This document shows positions 8,982 through 18,367 of a stretch of DNA of 64,000 nucleotides, in pieces. Where the stretch lies: the NCBI RefSeq assembly GCF_009857815.1, contig NZ_WVVW01000002.1, forward strand, positions 248,001-312,000. Direction: 5' to 3'. Every line of letters begins with the position of its first letter. The first letter of the stretch is position 1. The position numbers and the translations under genes were made by a program. The notes under the pieces are model-generated. The model was not told where the DNA came from and did not search any database. It was given only the letters and a program-made list of their open reading frames with translations. The DNA comes from Pseudomaricurvus sp. HS19 (GTDB lineage: Bacteria; Pseudomonadota; Gammaproteobacteria; Pseudomonadales; Cellvibrionaceae).

Positions 8982-9833
8982 TTACACGGAAAACGGGTAG
9001 TTGATGGGGTCGTGGTGCTCGTAGCCCACCACCTCGAAATCGTCCATGGTGACCCAGGTCTCCAGGTCTTCCAGCTTGCGGATATCGGGGTTGATGTTGA
9101 GCTGCGGCGAGGCAAAGGGCTCGCGCTGCAGCTGCACATCACGCATCAGTTCCAGCTGGTCTTCGTAGATGTGGGCATTGACGATCTTGTGGTAGGCCTG
9201 CCCCGGCTTGTGGCCGGTGATCTGCGCCACCAGCGCCAGCAACACAAACACCTGGATCTGGTTGAAGTTGAGGCCCAGCGGCACATCGCAGGAGCGCTGG
9301 TAGGAGGTGAGGTAGAGGGTATCCCCCAGCAGGGAGAAGTTGTGGGTGTGCATGCAGGGGCGCAGGCAGCCCATATGGAATTCGCCGGGGTTATAGAAAC
9401 TCAGGATTTCGCCACGATCATCGATACCGTTGCAGAGGTTGTGCACCAGCTTGGCGAACTGGTCTACGCTGCCACCATCCGGCTTGCTCCAGCTGCGCCC
9501 CTGCACACCATAGACCCGGCCCATGTCGTCCTCGCCCTTGCGGAAAGGACTCTGCAGCCACACCTCGTTGTCGTTGGCGTTGGCATCCCAGGTTTTGGTG
9601 CCCAGCTTGCGGAAATCGGCCGCGTTGTCATAGCCGCGCAGGTAACCCAGCAGCTCGGCAATGGCGGACTTCCAGTAGCTCTTGCGGGTGGTAATCAGGG
9701 GAAATTGATTGGCGGCCACATCGTAGCTCAGGTCCGCGTTGATCACGGTGAGGCAACGCTTGCCAGTGCGTTCGTTTTCGACCCACACCCCCTCGTCAAC
9801 GATACGCTGACACAGGTCCAGATACTGCTTCAT
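8982..9833 (-). CDS. thyA: Thymidylate synthase ThyA, long form
   Basis: 283 residues, longer than the 264-residue E. coli enzyme and like the form found in Vibrio and Shewanella. It methylates dUMP to dTMP using methylene-tetrahydrofolate. The nucleophilic cysteine is in [12 protein letters not shown], and the phosphate/dUMP-binding stretch is [15 protein letters not shown]. The C-terminus INYPFSV is typical. The start ATG overlaps the lgt stop by 4 bp. Confidence 0.96.
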   Translation of the reverse strand: MKQYLDLCQRIVDEGVWVENERTGKRCLTVINADLSYDVAANQFPLITTRKSYWKSAIAELLGYLRGYDNAADFRKLGTKTWDANANDNEVWLQSPFRKGEDDMGRVYGVQGRSWSKPDGGSVDQFAKLVHNLCNGIDDRGEILSFYNPGEFHMGCLRPCMHTHNFSLLGDTLYLTSYQRSCDVPLGLNFNQIQVFVLLALVAQITGHKPGQAYHKIVNAHIYEDQLELMRDVQLQREPFASPQLNINPDIRKLEDLETWVTMDDFEVVGYEHHDPINYPFSV

Positions 9834-10693
9834 GATGCGTTCCCCCCATTGTTCACCGCAGCTGCCGGCTGCTGTTCATTGCGGGCACGCCGATAGGCCA
9901 GCACCAGCAATACCACCCCCAGCACAACCATGGGCAGGGATAGCTCCTGCCCCCGGGTCATCCAGCCCAGGGCATCGAGACCAATATGGCTGTCCGGCTC
10001 CCGTACAAACTCCACCGCAAAGCGGAAGCTGCCGTACAGCACCAGGAACAGGCCGCTGACCGCCATGCGTGGCCGCGGCTTTGACGAAAACCAGTAGAGC
10101 ACCACAAACAGCACCAACCCCTCCAGTGCCGCCTGGTAGAGCTGCGACGGGTGCCGTGCCAGGCCCAGCGGGTCGCGGGGAAACACCATGCCCCAGGAGA
10201 CGTCCGTAGCGCGCCCCCACAACTCCTGGCCGATAAAATTACCGAGCCGTCCAAAACCGAGCCCCAGGGGCGCCAGCGGTGCCACAAAATCCATCAGGCG
10301 GAAGAACGGCACCTTGATTTTCCAGGCGTAGAGCGCCATCGCCGCGATCACACCGATCATGCCGCCATGGAAGGACATACCGCCCTCCCACACCCGCAAC
10401 AGCCACGCAGGCTCCTGCAGCAGTCGATCAAAATGGTAGAAGAACACGTAGCCCAGGCGACCGCCCAGTACCACCCCTATCGCCCCCCAGACGATCATGT
10501 CTTCTACCTGGGCGCGGGTTATGGGGGAGTGGGGAAGGCCAGCGCGATACAGCGCCAGCAGCCAGGCGCAACCGAAGCCAACCAGGTACATGATGCCGTA
10601 CCAGTGGACTTGCAGTGGGCCAAGGGTGTGACCGAACAGCTCGAAGGGGCCCAGCGCGATAGCGACCGGGTCAATAGCGGGGTATTTCAGCAT
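9830..10693 (-). CDS. lgt: Prolipoprotein diacylglyceryl transferase Lgt
   Basis: 287 residues, polytopic inner-membrane enzyme that adds diacylglycerol to the lipobox cysteine of prolipoproteins. Family signatures are [21 protein letters not shown] and the [18 protein letters not shown] motif with the catalytic arginine region. Likely first gene of the operon with thyA and folA; the same order is common in gammaproteobacteria. Confidence 0.96.
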   Translation of the reverse strand: MLKYPAIDPVAIALGPFELFGHTLGPLQVHWYGIMYLVGFGCAWLLALYRAGLPHSPITRAQVEDMIVWGAIGVVLGGRLGYVFFYHFDRLLQEPAWLLRVWEGGMSFHGGMIGVIAAMALYAWKIKVPFFRLMDFVAPLAPLGLGFGRLGNFIGQELWGRATDVSWGMVFPRDPLGLARHPSQLYQAALEGLVLFVVLYWFSSKPRPRMAVSGLFLVLYGSFRFAVEFVREPDSHIGLDALGWMTRGQELSLPMVVLGVVLLVLAYRRARNEQQPAAAVNNGGNAS

Positions 10694-10800
10694 AAGTCCT
10701 GCGGATTACTTTCTCTGGAGACTGGCTTGCCTGGAGTAAGTGACTCCAGCGTGGCCCGCCCTCGCGTTACTCGTCCTTTGTCACCCCGGCGCCAGGCACC

Positions 10801-11610
10801 TCAGGCGTGGCTCGCCATCATACCACCAATCAACAACTGCCCCGCAATGAGCAACAGGACCACAGCGAAGGCCTGCTGCAGGCGACGGGCCGGCAGCCGG
10901 TGAGCCAGCTTGGCCCCTACCCGCGAGGCGGGGGCACTGCACACTACCATGCCAGCGAAGGCAGGCAGGTAGATGAATCCGACCGCAAATTCCGGCAGTT
11001 GTTCATGCTGCCAGCCCTGCACCAGATAGGAGAGCGAACCGGAGAGCGCGATGGGCAGCCCCAGGGCGGCAGAGGTGGCCACCGCGCGAGCCATGACCAT
11101 GCCGCAGTAGCGCAGGAAAGGCACCGTCATTGAGCCGCCACCCACGCCGAACAACGCCGACAGGGTACCAATCAGGGTGGCCACTGTGGTCAGGCCGACA
11201 CGCCCGGGCAGGCGTACCTGACCACTGGGCACCGCGCGCAGCATGGTAATTGCCACAAACACCAGAAACACCGCAAAGGCAGTCTGCAGCTGCGGCCCCT
11301 TGAGCTCCGCCGCCACCATACCGCCAATCCAGCCACCCACCAGTACGCCGGGAATCAGCGCCGGCAGCACACCGAGCTCCACCGCCCCTTTCTGCCAGTG
11401 TGTCCAGGCCGAGGTAATGGATGTCACCACAATGCAGGTGAGCGACGTCCCCACCGCCAGGTGGGTGAGAATCTCCGGCGGAAAACCGAGGGCCGCAAAG
11501 GCATAAATCAGCGCCGGCACCATCACCACGCCACCACCGAGACCAAACAGCCCCGCCACCAGACCCGCCAGTGATCCCACCAAAGCAAAAAGAAGTAACA
11601 GTGTCAGCAT
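10801..11610 (-). CDS. TauE/SafE family membrane transporter (sulfite-exporter type)
   Basis: 269 residues from an ATG preceded by a G-rich ribosome site (GAGGGGGGCTTATG); a longer in-frame start at 11673 adds a non-membrane leader and is less likely. About eight hydrophobic segments are seen, with the duplicated glycine-rich motifs of the family, GLFGLGGGVVMVPAL and ALFGVGGGSMTVPFL. Members export small organic or sulfur anions. The substrate is not evident here. The gene sits just upstream of lgt, a neighbourhood also seen in Pseudomonas. Confidence 0.88.
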   Translation of the reverse strand: MLTLLLLFALVGSLAGLVAGLFGLGGGVVMVPALIYAFAALGFPPEILTHLAVGTSLTCIVVTSITSAWTHWQKGAVELGVLPALIPGVLVGGWIGGMVAAELKGPQLQTAFAVFLVFVAITMLRAVPSGQVRLPGRVGLTTVATLIGTLSALFGVGGGSMTVPFLRYCGMVMARAVATSAALGLPIALSGSLSYLVQGWQHEQLPEFAVGFIYLPAFAGMVVCSAPASRVGAKLAHRLPARRLQQAFAVVLLLIAGQLLIGGMMASHA

Positions 11611-11729
11611 AAGCCCCCCTCGACGGCTGGCGGCATTATCCGGAAATCGGCGGGGGCCAGCAAACTCATCCACCGTCAGCGCCGCTGCGTAATCCCCTTA
11701 AACACCACCAACACCGGGAGAAACAGGGC

Positions 11730-12278
11730 ATGTGGTTCAGGGGCCCGCTTAACAGCCAGCAGCTACTACTCAACGCAGCGGGCTTCCAACTGCTGTGGTG
11801 GTGCTGTGTGTTGCTGGGCAACAGCGCCCTGCCACTGGCTGCTGCACTGCTGCTACTGCACCTGTGGATGCACCCGCAGCCACAGCCCGAGCTGCGAGTT
11901 GTGGTACTGACCGCGGCCATCGGCATGAGCGTCGATGCCGTGCTGGGCCACGCCGGCCTCTATCGCTTTGCCGACCAGGCCATGATTCCCCTGCTGCAAC
12001 TGCCCTGGTGGCTATTGCTGCTTTGGCTCGGCTTTGGCGCCTGCCTGCGCCAGAGCCTGGCCTGGCTACGCCCCCACCCCCTGCTGGCGGCGGTCAGCGG
12101 CGGGCTGGCAGGCGGCGCCTCTTACTGGGCCGCCGCCCGCCTCGGTGCCGTGGAGTTTCCCCTGGGCAATACGGTCACGGCACTGGTGATAGGGGCCCTG
12201 TGGCTGGCACTGCTGCCACTGCTGCTGTATCTGGCCCAGGCCACCCCCAAACCACTCCCGGGAGGCAAACCATGCTGA
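11730..12278 (+). CDS. DUF2878 family membrane protein
   Basis: 182 residues, very leucine- and tryptophan-rich, with five or so membrane segments (WWCCVLLGNSALPLAAALLLL, PWWLLLLWLGFGACL and others). It matches the DUF2878 family, whose biochemical role is unknown. A GGGAG ribosome site precedes the ATG. It overlaps the next gene by 7 bp and starts a three-gene operon (DUF2878, chalcone-isomerase-like, SDR). In Vibrio and relatives these families cluster with cyclopropane fatty acid synthase and anti-sigma ChrR genes of the photo-oxidative stress response; those partners are absent here. Confidence 0.78.
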   Translation: MWFRGPLNSQQLLLNAAGFQLLWWCCVLLGNSALPLAAALLLLHLWMHPQPQPELRVVVLTAAIGMSVDAVLGHAGLYRFADQAMIPLLQLPWWLLLLWLGFGACLRQSLAWLRPHPLLAAVSGGLAGGASYWAAARLGAVEFPLGNTVTALVIGALWLALLPLLLYLAQATPKPLPGGKPC

Positions 12279-12853
12279 TACGCCGACCTGCAACGCGCAA
12301 ACCACTTCTGGCCTGGGCCGGCTTGTGGCTGCTGCTCCAGCCCGCCTGCCTGTACGCCACCGCCCCACCCCTGCCCCGGGACTGGCCGCTGGTGGGTGAA
12401 GCGCAACTGAGCGTGCTCTGGTGGGACATCTACCAGGCGCGGCTGTTTCGCCCGGAACACGGCCACCGCAATCACTCCCCGTGGGAGGGGCAGCCGCTGT
12501 TACTGGAGCTCACCTACCAGCGCGACATCAGTGCCGACCAGCTGCTGCGCGAAACCGAGAGCCAGCTGCAGCCCTTCAGCAGCGGCGAACAGCGCCGCCA
12601 ATGGCTGCCGCAACTGGCGCGCCTGTGGCCCGATGTACACAAGGGTGATCGCCTCAGCCTCTTCACCGATGCCGGGGGCGCGGCCTGGTTCTATGCCAAT
12701 GGCGATCTCCTCGGCAGCATCAGCGACCCGGCATTCGCCCCCGCGTTCCTCAGTATCTGGCTGGCACCGGAAAGCCAATTTCCGGAGCTGGCCCGCGCCC
12801 TGCGCGGTGAGCACAGCTCCGCTCACCAGCCACACCAGAGGCCTGACACATGA
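12272..12853 (+). CDS. Chalcone-isomerase-like periplasmic protein
   Basis: 193 residues with a signal peptide (LLAWAGLWLLLQPACLYATA) and a chalcone-isomerase-like fold region: VGEAQLSVLWWDIYQARLF at the start and LLLELTYQRDISADQLL following. Bacterial members of this family are thought to bind lipid or fatty-acid-like ligands rather than act as true isomerases. The ATG lies inside the end of the DUF2878 gene and has a GGGAGG ribosome site. The TGA overlaps the next ATG by 4 bp. Confidence 0.8.
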   Translation: MLIRRPATRKPLLAWAGLWLLLQPACLYATAPPLPRDWPLVGEAQLSVLWWDIYQARLFRPEHGHRNHSPWEGQPLLLELTYQRDISADQLLRETESQLQPFSSGEQRRQWLPQLARLWPDVHKGDRLSLFTDAGGAAWFYANGDLLGSISDPAFAPAFLSIWLAPESQFPELARALRGEHSSAHQPHQRPDT

Positions 12854-13626
12854 CTAGCCCCAACCCCCTCCCCTGGCGCCACGCCTGGGTCACCGGCGCC
12901 GGCCGCGGAATCGGCGCCGCCCTCTGCGAAGCCCTGAGTCGCGCCGGCGTCAGGGTCACCGCCTCGGCCCGCAACCGCGCCGAGCTTGAGGCCCTGCAGC
13001 AGCGCTGTGCCAACTTGCCCGGGCCCATTGAGCCGGCGCCACTGGACATCACCGACCCGCAGCAGATCCATGCGCTTTGCCAGCACTGGCAGGCTCGTGA
13101 CGACTGGCCACAGCTGGCGGTTCTCAACGCCGGCACCCACGACCCGTTTGGCGCCGCCGACTTCAGTACCGAGCGCTGCCAGCAGCTGTGGCAGACCAAC
13201 CTGCTGGGCACCTGTCACTGCCTGGAGCCGGTGATGAAACAGATGCTGGAAACCGGCAGCGGCCACATCGCCGTCATGGCATCGTCCGCCGGATATCGGG
13301 GGCTGCCCACCGCCGCGGCCTACGGCGCCGGCAAGGCGGCGCTGATTCATCTGGCCGAATCGCTGTACCCGGAACTGCAGAACCACGGAGTGAAATTGCA
13401 GGTGATTAACCCGGGCTTTGTGCGTACCCCCCTGACGGACAGGAATGAGTTCCCCATGCCGGACCTGATGGAGGCGGATGACGCCGCCAGTGCACTGCTG
13501 AAGGGGCTCTGCAGTGATCGCTTCGAGATTATCTTTCCGCGCCGCTTTGTGACCTTCCTGAAGCTGTTGCGGCTGCTGCCCTACGGCCTCTACTTTCCGC
13601 TGATTCGTCGCATCACCGGCGTTTAG
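12850..13626 (+). CDS. Short-chain dehydrogenase/reductase (classical SDR)
   Basis: 258 residues with the cofactor motif TGAGRGIG, the NAG motif (LNAGTHDPF), the catalytic serine in VMASSAGYRG, and YxxxK in AAYGAGKAAL. The C-terminus (PLIRRITGV) is basic. The substrate is not predictable. It is the last gene of the operon with DUF2878 and the chalcone-isomerase-like gene, so action on a lipid-derived carbonyl is a plausible guess. Confidence 0.88.
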   Translation: MTSPNPLPWRHAWVTGAGRGIGAALCEALSRAGVRVTASARNRAELEALQQRCANLPGPIEPAPLDITDPQQIHALCQHWQARDDWPQLAVLNAGTHDPFGAADFSTERCQQLWQTNLLGTCHCLEPVMKQMLETGSGHIAVMASSAGYRGLPTAAAYGAGKAALIHLAESLYPELQNHGVKLQVINPGFVRTPLTDRNEFPMPDLMEADDAASALLKGLCSDRFEIIFPRRFVTFLKLLRLLPYGLYFPLIRRITGV

Positions 13627-13713
13627 CGCCTTAATCCGGCCACGCACATTGCGCCTTTACAGGGGGCCAACCTTTACGCAAACTGCCGGACCCGAACGTT
13701 GAAACACCCGCCC

Positions 13714-14520
13714 ATGTGTCTGATAGTTTTCGGCTTGCGCAGCCACCCCGACTACCCCCTGATCGTCGCCGCCAACCGCGATGAGTATTATCAGCGGCCC
13801 ACGGACAATGCCAGCCTGTGGCAGCCCGTGCCGGGTGGGGAGACCGTGCTCAGCGGCCGCGACCTGCAGGCCGGAGGCACCTGGATGGGTGTGCGCGCCA
13901 ATGGCCGCTTTGCCGCGGTCACCAATATCCGCAACGGCCATATCAATTCCGATCGCCCCCGCTCCCGCGGGCAGCTGGTACTGGACAGCCTGCTGAGCCC
14001 GGACGCGGCCGCACACCTGCAACAACTGCAGTCGCAGGCGGCGCAATTCAACGGTTTTAACCTGCTCAGCGGCAGCGCTGACAGCCTCTGGTACAGCTCC
14101 AACATCGACACCTTTGGCAGTGATGCCGGGCAGCGCCAACAGGGTGCCAACCGCGAGTTGGCGGCGGGCGTCTACGGCCTCAGCAACGGCTTGCTGGACA
14201 GCCCCTGGCCCAAGGTGGAGCGCAGCCGCCAGGGCCTGCTGCAATGCCTGCAGCGGGACTGGTCGAATCCGGCAGCGCGTTGTGATGAGCTGTTTGACCT
14301 GCTGGCCGACGCCAGCGCCGCACCGGTGGCGCAGCTGCCCCAGACCGGCATTCCGCTGGAGCGGGAAATACAGCTCTCCTCCGCCTTTATCCACAGCGCC
14401 GACTACGGCACCCGCGCCTCCACCCTGGCCCTGTTCCACCGCCGGCACGGCTGGCAGTTTATTGAGCGGCAATTTAATGAGCAGGGGATCAGCGGGGAGC
14501 AGAGCTGGCAGCTGGGCTGA
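13714..14520 (+). CDS. NRDE/TANGO2 family protein
   Basis: 268 residues beginning MCLIVF. The defining motif AANRDEYYQRP is near residue 20, with GRDLQAGGTWMGV and FAAVTNIRN after it. In-frame TTG at 13699 adds five residues, but family members start at MCLI, so the ATG is preferred although no good ribosome site is seen. TANGO2-like proteins have been linked to heme handling and lipid metabolism in eukaryotes; the bacterial function is unclear. Probably its own transcript, convergent with ptsP. Confidence 0.88.
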   Translation: MCLIVFGLRSHPDYPLIVAANRDEYYQRPTDNASLWQPVPGGETVLSGRDLQAGGTWMGVRANGRFAAVTNIRNGHINSDRPRSRGQLVLDSLLSPDAAAHLQQLQSQAAQFNGFNLLSGSADSLWYSSNIDTFGSDAGQRQQGANRELAAGVYGLSNGLLDSPWPKVERSRQGLLQCLQRDWSNPAARCDELFDLLADASAAPVAQLPQTGIPLEREIQLSSAFIHSADYGTRASTLALFHRRHGWQFIERQFNEQGISGEQSWQLG

Positions 14521-14593
14521 GCCCGGGGACACAACACTGAGAAACGGGAAGCCGGATAAGAGGAGGGGCGCGGGGAAAAAGGAACCGCCCGGG

Positions 14594-16864
14594 TTATTCG
14601 GTCAGGTCGGTGGGCGGGCCGCTTACCAGGCGTGAGAGACCGGCGCTCTCCAGGCCCTTGTCGAGGCACTGCAGTACGGCCTCCACATCTTCCTGCACCA
14701 TCACCTGATCCAGCAGGTCTTCCGCCTGCTCCAGGGTGATACTGCGGATCACCTTCTTCACCTTGGGCAGGTTGGTGGCGTTCATGGAGAGCACATCGTA
14801 GCCCATGGCCATCAGCAGCACCGCCGCCGCCGGATCACCAGCCAGCTCACCACAGATGCCCACACTCGCCCCCTGGCTATGGCCGTCGCGCACAATCTGG
14901 TGCAGGGCCCGCAGTACCGCCGGGTGGAAAGCCTGATAGAGATCCGCCACCTGCGGGTTGTTGCGATCCACCGCCAGCAGGTACTGGGTGAGGTCGTTAC
15001 TGCCCACCGACAGGAAATCGGAGCGCGCCGCCAGTTCGCGGGCCTGGTAGACCGCCGCCGGCACCTCGATCATGACACCGATGGGTGGCACCTCGATCTG
15101 GTAGCCCTCTTCCACTAACTCCTGGTGAGCGCGATAGATCAGCGCCTTGCTGGCATCCAGCTCACCGACACTGGAGATCATGGGCAGCATGATGCGCATG
15201 TTGTTGAGGCCTTCGCTGGCCTTGAGCATGGCGCGCACCTGGGCGAGAAAAATCTCCGGATGGTCGAGGGTGACACGAATACCCCGCCAGCCGAGGAAAG
15301 GGTTCTCCTCGTCGATGGGGAAATAGGGCAGCGACTTGTCGCCGCCGATATCCAGCGTGCGCATGGTGACCGTCTTGGGGGCAAATGCCTCCAGCTGCTC
15401 ACGATAGGTGAGGCGCTGCTCCTCCTCGCTGGGGAAGCGCTCACGCAGCAGGAAGGGAATTTCGGTACGGTAGAGCCCCACCCCCTCGGCGCCACGCTCC
15501 AGCGAGCGCACCACGTCGGCCATCAGGCCCGTGTTCACCCACAATGGGACCCGGTGTTTGTCCGTGGTTTCGCAGGGTAGGTCCTTGAGCGCCTCCAGCC
15601 CCTTGACCAGTTCCTGCTCCTCGGCACAGATGGCCTCGAAGTGCTGGCGCAGGTCCTCCCGCGGATCGCAGTAGACATTGCCGCGGTAGCCGTCGACGAT
15701 CAGCTCCCGCCCCTCCAGCTGGGTGAAGGGCATATCCACCGCCCCCATCACCGTGGGGATACCCATGGCCCGCGCCAGGATGGCAACGTGGGAGTTGCTG
15801 GAGCCCTGCACCGACACCATACCGGCGAGACGCTCCTTGGGCACCTCGCCCAGCATGGAAGCCGTCAGCTCCTCACCCAACAGAATGGCGTTTTCGGGAA
15901 ACACCCGGCTCTTCTGGGTGGACTCCTGCAGATAGGCCAGCACCCGCCGGCCCAGGTCGCGGATATCGGCAGCGCGCTCACGCAGGTAGGCGTCGTTCAT
16001 GCTGCTGAAGTTACGCTCGTGCTCGAGGATTACCTCACTCCAGGCGTAGGCGGCGCCCATGCCGTTGCGGATACGCTCCACCACTTCGCCACCGAGGGAG
16101 GCGTCATCGAGCATGGAGAGGTAAGCATCGAACAGCGCCTGTTCCTGGGCGTTGAGGCGCGCCTCCAGTTGCTTGCCCAGCTCCTTGATATCGTTGCGCG
16201 CCGAAGCCAGGCAGCGGTTAAAAAAGGCCAGCTCGGCATCCACATCGGTACAGGCCCGGAAGGGCACGCTGCGCAGGTCCGCCGCCGGCGACATCACCAC
16301 AGCGCGGCCAATGGCCACCCCCGGCGACCCGGCCACACCCTTGAAACGGGCTGAGCGGGCCTTCTGCCCCATGACCTTGAGCGCACCGGTGGCCTCGGCA
16401 TGGGCAATAACACCGGCCAGCTGGGCGGACATGGTCACCAGGAAGGCCTCTTCGCCCTCATCGAAACGACGCCGCTCCACCTGCTGTACCACCAGCACCC
16501 CCAGCACCTGCCGCTGGTGGATGATGGGCACACCCATGAAGGAGGAGTAACGCTCCTCACCGGTGGCTTCGAAGTACTGGTATTTGGGGTGAGCAGTGGC
16601 CTGCTCCAGGTTGATGGGCTCTTCCCGCTGGGCCACATAGCCCACCAGGCCCTCTCCCAGAGCCAGGGTCACCTGACCCACCGATGACTGGTTCAGGCCA
16701 TCGGTGGCCATGAGCACAAAATTGCCCTGGCCATCACGCAGGTAGGCGGAACACACTTCGGTGACCATCACCGACTTGACCCGCTGCACAATAATATTCA
16801 GGGCCGACTGCAGATCGCGGGCGGCGTTGACTTCCTGAACAATACTGCGCAGATAATTCAGCAT
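14594..16864 (-). CDS. ptsP: PtsP, enzyme I of the nitrogen phosphotransferase system
   Basis: 756 residues: an N-terminal GAF domain (about 1-150), then the PEP-utilising enzyme I module. The phosphorylated histidine lies in SSNSHVAILARAMGIPTVMG, and the C-terminal PEP-binding barrel shows VGLYRTEIPFLLRERFPSEE, TLDIGGDKSLPYF and GICGELAGDPAA. It transfers phosphate from PEP to NPr and regulates nitrogen and potassium metabolism rather than sugar uptake. It is 9 bp downstream of rppH, a conserved pair. Confidence 0.96.
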   Translation of the reverse strand: MLNYLRSIVQEVNAARDLQSALNIIVQRVKSVMVTEVCSAYLRDGQGNFVLMATDGLNQSSVGQVTLALGEGLVGYVAQREEPINLEQATAHPKYQYFEATGEERYSSFMGVPIIHQRQVLGVLVVQQVERRRFDEGEEAFLVTMSAQLAGVIAHAEATGALKVMGQKARSARFKGVAGSPGVAIGRAVVMSPAADLRSVPFRACTDVDAELAFFNRCLASARNDIKELGKQLEARLNAQEQALFDAYLSMLDDASLGGEVVERIRNGMGAAYAWSEVILEHERNFSSMNDAYLRERAADIRDLGRRVLAYLQESTQKSRVFPENAILLGEELTASMLGEVPKERLAGMVSVQGSSNSHVAILARAMGIPTVMGAVDMPFTQLEGRELIVDGYRGNVYCDPREDLRQHFEAICAEEQELVKGLEALKDLPCETTDKHRVPLWVNTGLMADVVRSLERGAEGVGLYRTEIPFLLRERFPSEEEQRLTYREQLEAFAPKTVTMRTLDIGGDKSLPYFPIDEENPFLGWRGIRVTLDHPEIFLAQVRAMLKASEGLNNMRIMLPMISSVGELDASKALIYRAHQELVEEGYQIEVPPIGVMIEVPAAVYQARELAARSDFLSVGSNDLTQYLLAVDRNNPQVADLYQAFHPAVLRALHQIVRDGHSQGASVGICGELAGDPAAAVLLMAMGYDVLSMNATNLPKVKKVIRSITLEQAEDLLDQVMVQEDVEAVLQCLDKGLESAGLSRLVSGPPTDLTE

Positions 16865-16873
16865 AGAGGGGCC

Positions 16874-17380
16874 CTAGCCACTGCTGGCAACGCTGCGGGA
16901 TTCCAGCAGCGCGTGCACGGGTGCCAGCTCTTTCATGGCCCGGCGGTAGACGTCGCGTTTGAATGCCACTACCTGATCCAGCGGATACCAGTAGCTCACC
17001 CAGCGCCAGTGATCGAATTCAGCCTTGCCGTGGGTATCGAGGCGCACGGCGCTGTCGTCGGAGATCAGCTGCAACAGAAACCATTTCTGCTTCTGGCCAA
17101 CACAGAGGGGATTACTGCCATGGCGCTGCAGCCGCTGGGGCAGGCGGTAGCGCAACCAGCCGCGGGTGCGGCCGAGAATTTTCACATCCTTGCGGGTCAA
17201 CCCAACCTCCTCATTGAGCTCGCGGAAGAGAGCCTCCTCCGGGTCTTCCCCTTCCTGAATACCACCCTGGGGAAACTGCCAGGCGTCCTGGCCGCCAACA
17301 CGGCGGGCCCACAGCACCTGTCCCCGGGAATTGGTGAGGATAATGCCAACATTGGGCCGGAAACCGTCTGCATCAATCAC
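16874..17380 (-). CDS. rppH: RNA pyrophosphohydrolase RppH
   Basis: 168 residues from GTG at 17380, giving [13 protein letters not shown] as in known RppH proteins. An upstream in-frame ATG at 17413 adds 11 residues not typical of the family, and GGGAGA stands at a good distance before the GTG. The Nudix box is complete ([23 protein letters not shown] region), and [10 protein letters not shown] and [17 protein letters not shown] are family hallmarks. It removes pyrophosphate from 5' triphosphate mRNA and so starts RNase E decay. Confidence 0.94.
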   Translation of the reverse strand: MIDADGFRPNVGIILTNSRGQVLWARRVGGQDAWQFPQGGIQEGEDPEEALFRELNEEVGLTRKDVKILGRTRGWLRYRLPQRLQRHGSNPLCVGQKQKWFLLQLISDDSAVRLDTHGKAEFDHWRWVSYWYPLDQVVAFKRDVYRRAMKELAPVHALLESRSVASSG

Positions 17381-17649
17381 TCTTAAATTCTCCCACGGTA
17401 CCTGTTTGGCCAATGTCTATAACGAACAGCTATTGTTCCACACTTCTTCGACTTTCATCAATGCGACCGGCACGTCAACAGGAGCAGCCATGTTGCCGCA
17501 GCCCGACGGGGGTTTTGTGACACCGGCGCAGGACAGCAGCGCTAATTTTTTTCACACTCCAACGCCGCTCCTGTATCCTAGCGCCCTTTGCCGGCCCCTG
17601 CCTGCAACCCGCGCCAAACAATCCCAGCCAACCACCCGGAGGTGACCTC

Positions 17650-18318
17650 GTGAGACTGGCAATATTTGACCTGGACAACACCCTGATTGCCGGTGACAGC
17701 GACCACGCCTGGGGCGAATTTATGGTGCAGGAAGGGATGGTGGACGCCCAGGCCTACAAGCTGGCCAACGACCAGTTCTATGCTGACTACGAAGCCGGCC
17801 AGCTGGACCTGGAAGCCTACCTGGAGTTCAGCCTCGCCCCGCTGACCCGCTACAGCCTGGAAGAGCTGGCGCAACTGCACAACAAATTTATGCAGCAGGT
17901 GATTGATCCCCTGCGCCTGCCCAAGGCCGAGGCGCTGCTGCAGGAACACCGCGACGCCGGCGACTACCTGCTGATCATCACCTCCACCAACGGTTTCATC
18001 ACCAAACCCATTGCCGAGTCCCTGGGCGTCGACGACATCCTCGCCACCGATGCCGAAATCCTCGACGACCGCTACACCGGCCGCATTGTCGGCACCCCCT
18101 GCTTCCAGAGCGGCAAAATCACCCGCCTGCAGGAGTGGCTGCGACACGCCGGCGAGCGCGGCTTCAGTGGCTCACTGGACGACTGCTACTTCTACAGCGA
18201 TTCCATGAATGACCTGCCACTGCTGCTGCAGGTGGATAACCCGGTGGTGGTAGACCCGGACCCGGCCCTGGCAGAGCACGCGCAACAGGCAGGCTGGCCC
18301 GTTATCAGCCTGCGCTGA
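17650..18318 (+). CDS. HAD-superfamily IB phosphatase (SerB/histidinol-phosphatase-like)
   Basis: 222 residues starting at GTG with a strong GGAGGTGA site. Motif I is FDLDNTLIAGDSD, motif II is the TSTNGFIT region, and motif III/IV is YFYSDSMNDLPLL. The gene stands next to rppH-ptsP as does PA0335 of Pseudomonas, which has been reported as a histidinol-phosphate phosphatase; that role is a possibility by position and similarity, not shown here. The 269-bp gap to rppH contains divergent promoters but no clear site. Confidence 0.85.
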   Translation: MRLAIFDLDNTLIAGDSDHAWGEFMVQEGMVDAQAYKLANDQFYADYEAGQLDLEAYLEFSLAPLTRYSLEELAQLHNKFMQQVIDPLRLPKAEALLQEHRDAGDYLLIITSTNGFITKPIAESLGVDDILATDAEILDDRYTGRIVGTPCFQSGKITRLQEWLRHAGERGFSGSLDDCYFYSDSMNDLPLLLQVDNPVVVDPDPALAEHAQQAGWPVISLR

Positions 18319-18367
18319 CCCGGGGCAGACAAGACCACACGCAACACCCACGAGAGTACTGACAACC

